64,000 nt of DNA. Source: Arctopsyche grandis (taxonomy: Eukaryota; Arthropoda; Insecta; Trichoptera; Hydropsychidae). Under the pieces are notes generated by a model. That model did not search any database. It saw nothing but the letters and a program-made list of their open reading frames with translations, and was not told the DNA's origin. A program made the position numbers and the translations under genes. Positions 34,564 to 45,429 of the stretch are shown here, in pieces. The stretch is from assembly GCF_051622035.1 (NCBI RefSeq), contig NC_135359.1, positions 18,375,501 to 18,439,500 of the forward strand. The letters are read 5' to 3'. Position 1 is the stretch's first letter. Every line of letters begins with the position of its first letter.

Positions 34564-34719
34564 TGGTGATACTGAGCAACCTGCTTCATTAGAAATGCCT
34601 AGTGATGATACTGCTGTAAGTAATTTTGATGAAGAAGAAGAACCACCAGTACAGGGACCTTTACCTTGTGAACCGGATGATGCACCATGGAAAAGGCAAC
34701 AATCAGGAATCAGAAAGTT
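34564..34719 (+). CDS. RILPL: RILP-like exon 6: acidic linker and APWKR motif
   Basis: Residues ~270-321 plus two bases (TT). It has an acidic cluster (NFDEEEEPPVQGPLPCEPDD) followed by APWKRQQSGIRK. The GPLPxEPxDAPWKR...SGIR block is the conserved C-terminal signature of RILPL proteins. The acceptor is AATTTCAG|T and the donor AAAG-TT|GTATGT. Because it ends after two bases of a codon, the choice of the next acceptor decides the C-terminus. Confidence 0.9.
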
Positions 34720-34808
34720 GTATGTTTTAATGAAATTCATATACTGGATGTACCTATTTAATATAATGATATAAATATGCTTATTGAAATTAATTTGAAA
34801 AATTTCAG

Positions 34809-34902
34809 TTTTCGGAAATTATTTTCTGAATATGATGTCTCTGTGGGACCATTTCCCGGTCGATCTTTTTCAACATTCACCACCAAGATGTCAACGAAAT
34901 AG
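34809..34902 (+). CDS. RILPL: RILP-like exon 7, short isoform
   Basis: Using the first acceptor (AATTTCAG|T), exon 6 continues as FFRKLFSEYDVSVGPFPGRS then FSTFTTKMSTK and a TAG stop at 34900-34902, giving about 352 aa. The SGIRK-FFRKLF join resembles the usual end of family members (basic/aromatic helix), so this is the more conventional isoform. The stop overlaps an AG that could itself act as an acceptor for the long isoform. Confidence 0.75.
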
Positions 34903-35788
34903 GTCATTGACAAATGAAGAAATCTCTTTGGATAATCAAGTGTCTCTTTCTAGAGTACTGTCTTCTTCTGCATCTACAGTATTATCGGAGGATGAATGCT
35001 CCTGCCAAACTTTCCATTCAAGTATATCTAAGTTAAATATGTCTCCCCAATTCTCAATATCTTCAAGACAAGATAACCTAACAAGAAATTCCTCTAGAGA
35101 TGTAGTATCCCTTAGTACAAATTCGAAAAGGCATAATTTAAATACTGAAAATAATGAAGATATATCATTAGACAATTCTGAATATATGGATGCATTGGAA
35201 AGTTTTTCATATACTGAATATGAAAAGTTGTCTGACGCAACAGAAGTATCGGACATAGATATGTGCGATGATGATTTAAATAGTTTACAAATAGAAAACC
35301 CAACCTCGTCTATGAATAGTTGTAATTCATCTGTTAGCAGTTGTAGGGTAGTTTTTTCTAAAGTAAATAAGTCTGATAATGAAAATGTACGAAAATTAAG
35401 CGACAAGTCTGCAGGTTTCATTGAAAATAAAAATATTTTGAATACAGCCGATGCTTATAACATGTCTTCCGATAAAGAGAGCGAGTATTCGACTGATAAT
35501 ACAAAGATGTTTAGTAATACTAGCCTTCCTGATTATGGAATCATATGTAGAAATTGCTTAAAGCGAAAGCCTGTATTGACTTCTATAAAATCAATCAACA
35601 ATCCACCTTTAAACTTGGCAGCTGAAATCTACAATGTGTCAATTGCAAATAATTTGAAATCGTCTTGTGAAATGGATAACACGAATACTATGATTCTAAA
35701 TCAGTCCTCTGCAGAATTTTTGGTTTGTGTTGCTGCAGCAATTGAATGTCTCATTGCTCTGTGGCTTAGACATGTTGATCATAAATGA
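34888..35788 (+). CDS. RILPL: RILP-like exon 7, candidate long isoform with acidic tail
   Basis: A frame with no stop covers 34809 (and before) to 35788 in a different phase from the short isoform. It becomes continuous with exon 6 if splicing uses the AG at 34886-34887 (after a pyrimidine-rich TTTTTCAACATTCACCACC) or at 34901-34902. The long protein would be ~621 or ~616 aa. Its tail begins CQRNRSLTNEEISLDNQVSL, is rich in Ser/Asn/Asp/Glu, has a CxxC (CRNCLKRK), and ends with a hydrophobic segment FLVCVAAAIECLIALWL followed by RHVDHK, as in tail-anchored proteins. About 290 codons open in AT-rich DNA argue for coding. Alternatives are a separate gene or an assembly indel. An AATAAA follows at 35833. 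Confidence 0.65.
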
Positions 35789-35832
35789 TATGTGCGTAAT
35801 TAAACTTCACCATTCCAAATTGATTTTGTATT

Positions 35833-35838
35833 TAATAA
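35833..35838 (+). terminator. Poly(A) signal after RILP-like long ORF
   Basis: AATAAA 45 bp after the TGA of the long reading frame, at a typical distance for 3' end formation. Many other AATAAA-like strings follow in the AT-rich 3' flank, so usage is uncertain. Confidence 0.45.
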
Positions 35839-35839
35839 A

Positions 35840-37760
35840 AGACATTAATTTGTCCTAAATTATATGAAGTGTTGAATTAGTTAAATAGATTGGTTATTAT
35901 AATAATAATATTATAAACGTATTATTGGCGTAGCTTTGTAGATTTTAGGTACATGTCAAAGCCATCAATAAGGATTCTATATTTACAATTATTTTTTTTA
36001 AATCAAGTATTGAACAATAAGGTATGTAATGAAATTCAGTATAATTTTAACGAACAATACATAAAAAATTTAACATGGTGGTTAGTTTGTTTTCAAATTG
36101 AATGACTAAGAATTATTATTATATGTAAGTGAAGACTGAACTAGTCTTTTTATTAGGAAAATATTTTAATATTTTTGTGATTATAATTCAATATTAACAA
36201 TCTGGTTGCCTAATTACTTAATATTTAATATATTTGATGAATATACAATGTATGTTATTTTATTGTAATTTTTGTTTTGTTTTTGTGCCAGCTATATTTT
36301 TAGTCTTTTTTATTTTATTTTATTAAATAAGTTTAAAACTTTAATATATTCACAATTCACCGCAGTTGAGGAAATATGATCTTTTTTACTTGTCTCTTTA
36401 CATATCAACAATTTTTCAAATGCGATCTTTATATGTAGTATTAGAATTGTGATTATTTATATTATATTTATAATATAATACAATATAATCAAGAGAAACA
36501 GAATAAGCATTTAGAATATTGGAAATTAAATTAATGATGAATATCTATTTGCAAACCACCTCAAATGCCTTTGTGTGAGCTATTAATGATATATTGGTAA
36601 AAAAAAAGTATTATAATGATTACATAAAAATTTTATAGCCTTATGTGCTGATTTTAAATCTACACATTTGTATTTTATTTTCCTGTATTAAATACAATTG
36701 GAACAACACATTTGATTATTTGAAAAAACTTTATTACCGAATTAATTTGTGATATACATATAATGTAAATCATATTTTATTTTTAATTAATAAATATAAT
36801 ATTCAATTTTTGTATTAACATTTTTATCTTATTATTTAATTAAAGTTTCTTATTAAGGTTTAAGGCTTACTTTCCTTAATTTATCAGCTGTGATTTTTTT
36901 ACAATTATACAATATATATGTATATAAAACTCAAAAAATTGTACATAATGTTACTTGAAATATCAATAAGATATCTAAAATGATATAATGTATCATAGTA
37001 TTTATTATTTTTCTTATTATTATTATTACATATTGTCATAATGAAAAAATGCAGTATTCTTTCGACCATCTTTCTTACACTAAATTATATTCTTGAATTT
37101 ATAGCATTTTAAACCGCCACTGGCTACTATATATTATTCGTAACATATTTGAAAATGTGTTTTAAGAATTATTTAGCCATTACAATGTTTTAAATGATAT
37201 GTATGTAGCTGTGTAGTAAATTATAGGTGCTCAGTTTTGATGTTGCGTATTTATATAATCTTACTTTAATGGGCCCTTACTATATCATATAAAATTTATC
37301 AAAAAAAAATATATACTTAATACAAATTTTATATTGAAAAGGAAACAGCAGTGATAACAAACGACCCAGAGATAGTATTTATCTAAAAACCATTGGATTT
37401 AGTATGTTACAATGTATACAATTATTATACATACATAAAACATTTATATTCCGAATTATATCTAATTTATATATTAAATACAAATGCAACGTAATCCTTG
37501 ATTTTATTTTATTTTTCAAGTCACAACCTTAATTAAGTAGTTCTAACAACTATGCATGTGCATATGAATCAAATTACCATTTTTAATGCGTACATTATAA
37601 TCGAAATGAGTTATGTGAATGAATTAAATTGATGACAGTCGAGTCGAGGTGACCTTAATTTTCATGAGAAGTAATTCTAGTGAGAACTGGGGGAAAAAGA
37701 AATGTGCGATTATTTCATAACATTTCAAAGATCATCTCTAATACAGTTGTTATAATTTAG
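35840..37760. other. 3' flank of RILP-like gene
   Basis: Very AT-rich; several AATAAA strings. It may include the 3' UTR. No open frame of interest. Confidence 0.5.
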
Positions 37761-37768
37761 GATTTTTG

Positions 37769-37880
37769 AACATTTTGTCGCTTAAACATTATTTCCGTGG
37801 ACATTTTGCCGCTGGTGCATTTTGTCAGTGCACTAATTTTCGGGTACATTTTGTCGTTGAACCTTTTGGACTTGCACCAA
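37769..37880. repeat. CATTTTGTCG short tandem motifs
   Basis: Four imperfect units of (A)CATTTTGYCGYTKRW spaced 25-35 bp (37770, 37801, 37830, 37850). It probably marks a transposon end; no further structure was resolved. Confidence 0.4.
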
Positions 37881-38214
37881 TTGAAAATCTTGCTCAGTGA
37901 ACATGTTCGTGCACAAGTGTGCAACACTGTGCGCTTACAAAAGTTACATATTGCCGGTGGAGACAGAGGCTAAACGCAATACCAGCTAGTACGTGTTGTG
38001 CTGTAGTTTTGCACAAAACAAATGTGCTACACACTATTTTGGTGGAATCGTACCTTTACATTTTAACAACAATGAAGAAGATCGAACTAGTTTTGGAAAA
38101 ATACATTCATTAATAGACTTCTTGTGTTGATTTTATATTGTTGCAAGATATATTAGAGAGTCTAAACACACCTTTACAAAACTCGAAATCCTCGGCGGTA
38201 GTTATCTAGGTAGC

Positions 38215-39185
38215 TATCTATAATATTAATTTTTTTAACCTTATATTTTTTAAATATTTCTATCTGAACCGGAAGTAGTACTTTTACTCTAGAGAATCGA
38301 GGTTTTTTATGTTTTTCTCAGAAACCTTTTGGTTTGTTGAACTGAAATTTCATATCTAAAAGTTTAAGTTTAATAGCAACTTATATATAAAATTTAGTAA
38401 GTATCTGTCAACCGGAAGTGGCAGTTTACTCTTGTTCGATTTTTCTTCCACTATTTTTTTCGACCCCTTAAACATGTGTGTTCGTCACAAAAAAATTCAA
38501 GTATAATTTTTGTAGCAGATGAAAATGAAAAAAAATTATTAAATTTTATAAACCGGAAGTGGGATTTTTTTCACTTAGAAAGGTTGAAAATGTTGTGCCC
38601 ACTACTCTGTCCACACCCCTGAACGTATTAAGCTGAAAATTTATATTTCTATCCTTTATGTACTAACTTAGAGCTGGTAGGGTTTTGGTCAGAATTCGTA
38701 AACCGGAAGTAGTATTTTTTTTAAAAACAATATTTCATTATTTTTTCATTATTTTATTTTGACCTTTTAAATTGTTTTAAGCTTCTTGATATTTAATATG
38801 TATAATAAAAATAGTGATTTTAAGTAAAAATAAAAAAAAAATTACTTAATTTATTGAACCGGAAGTGGGATTTTTTTCCTCGTGGAAAGGTCAAAAATGT
38901 TGTGCCCACTACTCTGTCCGCACCCCTGAACGTATTAAGCTGAAAATTTATATTTCTATCCTTTATGTACTAACTTAGAGCTGGTAGGGTTTTGGTCAGA
39001 ATTCGTAAACCGGAAGTAGTATTTTTTTTACAAACAATATTTCATTATTTTATTTTGACCTTTAAAATTATTTTTATTTTCTTGATATTTAATGAGTATA
39101 ATAATGATAGTGATTAGTTCAATATCGAATTTTGTTTTGTAACCTTCTTATATTCATCAAATACATAGATAAAGTCATGGGTTGG
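38215..39185 (-). mobile_element. ACCGGAAGT-rich repeat, copy 2
   Basis: Reverse orientation of the 33.4-kb copy, ending at CATAGATAAAGTCATGGGTT. It has six or so ACCGGAAGT motifs and an internal duplication: the segment 38570-38760 (CCCACTACTCTGTCCACACC ... GTAAACCGGAAGTAG) is repeated at 38860-39060. The outer end (right end of the element) is missing. Confidence 0.7.
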
Positions 39186-39227
39186 TCACACCCGAATTTT
39201 TACTTTATTTAATATGTTCCGTAATTT

Positions 39228-39980
39228 TTACTTTATCTATGTACGTAGTAACAATAGATGAAGTTTTGTGATCATGCGAAAATTCGAACTCGAGATTTTG
39301 ACTGATTCGCACTCAGAATCGATCACTGATCACGTTTTCATGATCTAGAAAAAATGTGTGTGTGTGTATTTTGGGGATATTTTTAACACCGTTAGTCCTA
39401 TCGAAATGAAACTTAGTATCGGTTAATGAAATTCTTATCGACACGTCGTAATTTTTTTTCAAATTTTTAAGTTGACCGGAAATGGTACCTCCCCTTATAC
39501 ATAGGTGTCCTCTTTTTTTTAAGTTTTTGAATTCAATTATCTCCCAAACCACTAACTGAATCAGACTGAATTTTTTTTAAATATGATATAAATAATAATT
39601 TTTATAACCTTATATTTTTTAAATATTTCTATCTGAACCGAAAGTAGTACTTTTACTCTAGAGAATCGAGGTTTTTTATGTTTTTCTCAGAAACCTTTTG
39701 GTTTATTGAACTGAAATTTCATATCTAAAAGTTTAAGCTTAATACCAAGTTATGTATAAAATTTAGTAAGTATCTCTCAACCGGTTTACTATAAGTGGCA
39801 GTTTACTCTTGTTCGATTTTTCTTCCACTATTTTTTTCGACCCCTTAAACATGTGTGTTCGTCACAAAAATATTCAAGTATAATTCTTGTAGCAATGTTA
39901 TGAAAATAAAAAAAAATTATTAAATTTTATAAACCGGAAGTGGGATTTTTTTCCCTTAGGAAGGTTGAAAATGAATTTTT
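39228..39980 (-). mobile_element. ACCGGAAGT-rich repeat, copy 3 (truncated)
   Basis: Begins at ATTTTTACTTTATCTATGTA, 43 bp after copy 2 and in the same direction, so copies 2 and 3 are head to tail. It contains TGATCACGTTTTCATGATCT, then the same series (TTGACCGGAAATGGTACC, CTGAACCGAAAGTAG, AAACCGGAAGTGGG). It breaks off at about 39980. Confidence 0.7.
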
Positions 39981-40019
39981 TTGAAATAACTTTTTTAAAA
40001 ACTTCTCTTATTTTTCAAC

Positions 40020-42200
40020 CTATTTGTACTATATGTGTATGTACACACATTATTATATATATTTTGAATTCATCCTCATTGTGTAATTGATCTATGCCAA
40101 TAGGGCTCGAAGACTGCCGTATTTTTCCATCTTTTGATCGTCAGTGCCACTTTTCAACCTATTTTCTGAGAATTCTCTCTTATTCTTGTATATATTTTTT
40201 CAATGTGTAAACAATAAAACAAAATTATATGATTAAAATTTATAAATTTTTCGCTGTCGCCATTAACAGGTGGGAAGTTTTTAAGGAAAATTCACCATCA
40301 GTTACTTTAAACAGATTGTGCACTACTTGTTGGTCGTCCATATTAAATTATGAATGCACTTCGATATATACATAGGTACATATACCGATACGTAAAAAAA
40401 GGTATAAATTATTAATTTGGAAAGCTATTTTGCTGTAAGTAAATAATATGAATATATGGGGGGGGCGCCTTAAAATAGTTTACGGGGGGGCACCAGGAAT
40501 TCACGCTACGCCACTGGTGTGGGGCAGTGCCAGTTGCCCTTAAACACGAGCCGCCACTGACCTTATGTTACATGTATATCTTTCATACCCTTTTTTCTTT
40601 TATTGGATGTCATTTATTCATCCATTCAGTATTATCATGCTTCTCACCCCCAACTCTACTTTCAATTCCTTGTTATTTAAATTTTTCAACTGTGTTGTAC
40701 TATTTAAATTTTGGTCACTCAATAACAGCCCCAGAGTTTGTTAGTAAGTACACCTACTGTTGTGATTATGTTGTTGAGACGATAACCGTGTTATTATTTC
40801 ACCTTGCGAACCGTTTTTCTCAGAACGGAAAAAGTGCGGCGCCATTGTCTCACATGCAAATCTCCAACACAATAGTATGTCACAGAGTATCCGCTGAAAA
40901 GATATAACACACCACCACATCATAAGCGTAATTGTACCGATAAAAAGAGCCTCACATTTAGCATGTGTTGCGTGATCTGCAAGGTCAGTTACAAGGCAAA
41001 TAGCACGGTGCAATTGTTAGAAATTCAATAATGATAGGAAATGGTACTTTAATTCGTATTCGAGTCGTCTCCGGTACAAGCAGTTATCCACGAGTATGTG
41101 ATGCGGATATTTTTCAGTCGAGTTAATTATGATTGTCCTGCGTCACGGTAAAATTCGCATTATCCATTTTATTATACCAGTCTTATCCCGGTAGAACCAG
41201 CTTTCAAAATTTTATATACTAGGCGAAATAACTTGATCTTATATACATACATACTTGCGAGTTCATCGAAGTACATCGAACCCTATGTATACGTTTCTTA
41301 TCCAATGATATCGCGCAGGTTGTCCCAAATGTGACATAACTCGATATGTTCCACATGTATAATAGTTATTCGCGTCTCGTATCCGATTCGAATGTAAGCT
41401 AATTATTTATGCGAGATAATCGCTCTGAGTTTTGCGACAGAATGTGTACGTTTCCTCAGAATGGATTTTCTTTTTGAATATCGCACGTCGTGACTGGCTA
41501 ACTGTAAATGTATGCAAATATTTTTTTCTTTTTTTAAATAAGTACGACTAATATTCGAAAGTTATTCAAATGCGCTTCGATTTGAATTTCGACAAATGTT
41601 ACGTACATTGAATTTTGCATTACTCGACCGGATATATGTAAAATTTTACACGGACATAAATCCGTTTTTTTAATTAATTAAATGACGACTTGAAGTATAA
41701 TCCTCTTTTATCAAAACACACGTCATTACTTTCTGTCAAAGTATTTCACACGTCATTGTTAAATACGCAAAAACTTAATAATATGATTTTACTTATTAAA
41801 ACGACTTTTCTTCCTGCTTCTTAACATACATTTTTTTGATTTTGAAATAATTTTTATTGTTTAGGTATATATTATGTTCACAATGCATTTTAGGTCTATT
41901 ATAATAGGTATTGATCTAGTGATCATTTTCTATTTTACAAACCATTTTTTTTGTATGAATAGTATTATTTTAGTGTACAGCATAATAGGAACATATAGTT
42001 AAAAACTTAAATATGTAATTCTTATTTTATTTTACAATTTTGCCGTAATAACATTACAGAACAGCCCTAAGCCGTCACTATATACAATATAGCACAATAA
42101 GAATGAATGCAAAAACGAAATATAATAATGGCAAATATAAACCTAATTAATAAGAGCTTTAAAAAAAACAAATATAAAATGAATACAACATTAGAACACT
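40020..42200. other. Intergenic, transposon ends only
   Basis: A short G-run segment at 40456-40490 and a terminus-like CGCTACGCCACTG at 40506-40516, then CACGAGCCGCCACTG at 40545-40559, which also occurs at 8895-8910. Otherwise AT-rich without recognisable content. Confidence 0.4.
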
Positions 42201-42372
42201 TTAACGATCTCCCTCAACCAAATCCAAGTTAACAGAAATCTGGTTGAGGAGGTTGATGGGTGACGAAGCCGTCGAATTAGTACGTGCTTCAGGAGAAGAG
42301 AACAAACTGTGGCATCTAATGTACCGGAGTTGGCTGGGAACATTGAAGCTCAATTCTGCAAGAAATTGAAGA
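42201..42372 (-). pseudogene. LINE ORF2 C-terminal tail
   Basis: The minus strand reads ELSFNVPSQLRYIRCHSLFS then SPEARTNSTASSPINLLNQI and SVNLDLVEGDR*, the typical end of several non-LTR ORF2 proteins (..LxFxVPxxRTxxxxxSFxxxxxRTNxxxxSPIxRxxxxxN). It is severely 5'-truncated; the ~300 bp toward 41880 is likely its 3' UTR. Confidence 0.7.
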
Positions 42373-43210
42373 TTGCTCACTAACTTTATTTTATATGTAC
42401 ATAATATTTAAACTAAAAAGTCGACGATCTAAAGGTGGCTGTGTTTAGGTAAACTGTGTTTATACCTGAAAGGTATGTGTAGAGCGTACTAGAATGGCTA
42501 TGTGCGAAAACACACAGAGAGGCACGTGGCACGTGGTTTTTTTTAGATACTTTTAAACATGCGAAAAAAATGGAGCATTCCTAGCACATATTCATGGCAC
42601 ACAGTCTCAAAAATCACCCCCTAGAGTGTTTTCGGTGATATTTTGTCCTTGTATTGATAAAATGATTGACAATGGCTAATCCCATATTTGAAGAAATGTA
42701 GGAGATATTTGGAAAAAAAGATTATACGAATTAAAAATGAACTGGGAACATCCATAGAATCTACTGGTTAGTTTGTTAATAATGTCTACGACTAACGCAA
42801 TGTTATTTCAAATCTATGTGCATACTATAAAGTTGGTTTCACAGAATTGAAAAACACCTTCAATAACGATAAATTGAAATCCTAAGTAAATATTTACATA
42901 CCTATTTATGCTTGTGTAAATCAAACATTCAAACAATAATATACATATTTACATTAACACATGTGATTTTATTTAATAATAATATTTTATTTTTGGTGAC
43001 TTTTTACGCTTGCCAAACTGTACAAATGTAACCAATATTGTTAAATTTGTATTACTTTTTAAATCGTATTACATTGTGACAAATCATACATAACTGTGAA
43101 TCGTATCATCAAATTGTCATTATTCAAGTCTGCAAATGTACAGCTTCCGTCTTCTGATATAATAAAGAAACAATGACATTTTAACTGTGACCCCAACAGT
43201 GGGTAGAGAT

Positions 43211-43872
43211 CAGGGCTGCACCTAGGAGTTCGGCCGCCTGTGTGTAAACTTAAATCGGCCGCTCTTTAATTTTACAAATCATATTAATAATTTTTTTTAA
43301 TTAATTGTATATATATGTGAGCAGTGCAAAAATTTTAGCTTATGCTAAATATTGTGTGTAAAGAAATATAGTGTTGAGAATTTTAATCACAATAAAAATT
43401 AACCAGAAAAACAGACAGAAAATACAAATGTTTATTTTTGAACAGGACCAGACGACAAGAGAGACTGAACGTTTTCAAGTCCATTCATGAAAATATAGTG
43501 CTTTTACTCCCAATCCCACATCTAGGACATTGTTCTTTCGATGACCAACTAACACTCATCATCCTTGAAGAAATACATCTGGCAGTCGGAAAGATAATAT
43601 AACATAAAAAACCTAGCTCTATGCGGAGCGCAGCTATACCTGCTGTCCATGCAGGTATAGCTGATACCATGCCGTTATTTCCCCGAATTATAGTTCGGGT
43701 GTGTTACGAGTTGTAACTTGCAAAAGCAATCCACAAGTATACAACAAGACAACCTAAATGCATTTTAAAAAGTCTTGTTTTGTATTTTTTAAGGAATAAT
43801 TTTTGGGACTCTCATTTCTTTTGGTCGCCTGTGTGCGTTGCACACATTTGTACACATGTAGGCGTGGCCCTG
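43211..43872. mobile_element. hAT-type non-autonomous element
   Basis: Flanked by a perfect 8-bp duplication GTAGAGAT (43203-43210 and 43873-43880). Termini CAGGGCTGCACCTAGG and, reversed, CAGGGCCACGCCTACA; both ends also carry GGCCGCCTGTGTG / GGTCGCCTGTGTGCG, which are direct rather than inverted. No transposase frame seen. Confidence 0.75.
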
Positions 43873-44694
43873 GTAGAGATAGAAGAAAACTTCACGGTGA
43901 GAATCATACATATAACATATTGAGAACTTATTTATTCAATCAATGTAATCATAAATGATCGTACGTATTTGGTTTTATATGATTGAACACCACATTTGTA
44001 TAATTTATTATGATTTAAATTGAAATAGTCGTCAAATTTGTATCGACAATTCAATTCAAAACATATGAATTACAAATTAAGATCATGTTTATTTTAAAAA
44101 ATATTCACCAATGGTGTATAGTTTTAAAATTCAATATTAAAAAAATGAACATACATGTACGTGTAAATTAAATTCTCTCTCTTGATAGAAAGAGTTCAAA
44201 AATAATTTCTTAGATGCCTTTATATGAAGAAATATAAATATTACCCCTATTTATTTCCCACTGCTTTTTTACAAGGTATTTTATTTTTATTTTATTTTAT
44301 TAATTGAAAAATCAACAGACAGGATGTACATAGATATGTATAAAAAAACAAATAGTAAATAAATAATATATGTAACATCCGAGTCCAATAATAGATTTTT
44401 ACGAAAATGAAAAAGATAAATATGAGGAAAACAAATTAAAAAGTAAAGAATAAAGGCATGACAAAATATGTAGAACATTGCATAATTAAACTATAGTATT
44501 AAAATATTTGGAAAAGGTTATAAAATAGAATATAAGAAGAAATTGAAATTTACAAATATAAAACAAATGAAAAAGGTAAATACAAAATAAACAAATGAAA
44601 AGGAAAAGAGTGAAAGCTATAATATGATTAAATAGCACATTACATAACTAAACTTAAGTATAAAAATATTGGAAAAATAGAATAGGAGAAGAAA

Positions 44695-45190
44695 TGAATC
44701 AATCGGTCAAGATTCTCTTGATGTTAGACCTGAATTGATGTAGGGAAATACCAAATAGATCAACCTCATTCAGCTCTCCGTTAAACATACGATAAACGCG
44801 CTGCAGATAAAAATATTTTTGGGAATTAGTATTGAAAGGATCAAGTGAAAAGAGTGCAACGCGTCTAGAGTACCGAACTGGGATTCTGAAATTAACCTTA
44901 TTCAGTAAATCAGAACAATCAAGGAAACCATTTATGAGCTTAAAGAAGAATATAGCATCAGTATGTCGTCGCCTGACAGAAAGATTGTTAAAAGAAAGGA
45001 TTTTTAAAATGTCGGAAACAGTAGAATGGGTATAGGTAGGAAAAAGGTAGCGTAAGGATTTAACAAATTTAAGTTGAACTTTCTCAATACAATTAATATG
45101 GGATAAATAAAAAGGTGACCAGATAATTGAGGCAAATTCAAGGTGAGACCTTACAAAGGAAAAATAAAGTAATTTTAGTACATAAGGATC
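44695..45190 (-). pseudogene. LINE ORF2 C-terminal fragment
   Basis: One long minus-strand frame: LLYFSFVRSHLEFASIIWSP, FYLSHINCIEKVQLKFVKSL, RRRHTDAIFFFKLINGFLDC, SDLLNKVNFRIPVRYSRRVA. This is the standard post-RT region of many LINEs (SFVRSxLEYASxIWSPxxxxxIxxIExVQxxF). Upstream (45190-45420) weaker pieces continue (KYLEMAIILLED). A duplicated A/T-rich 3' UTR (44290-44640) follows. The plus-strand open frame at 44832 is only its antisense. Confidence 0.8.
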
Positions 45191-45429
45191 ATTAAAGGTA
45201 TGCTAGGAATCACTATCTTCGAGAAGAATTATTGCCATTTCCAAATATTTCTTTGGAGTATTAAAGGGAAGAATCGACAACCCTTCGATTTTATTGGAAT
45301 TAAAATTTTCGCCGCCTGAATGCGGTAGAGCTTTGCGTCATCATTAACTTTTCCAATCTATTCCTGCGAAAACGTATGCTTTCAATAACTCGTCTCTTAT
45401 AAAGGCTATCCGGTTCCTTAATATGATTG

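Noticed and set aside
44832-45035. 67-residue plus-strand frame
   Set aside because: Antisense of a clear LINE C-terminal fragment.
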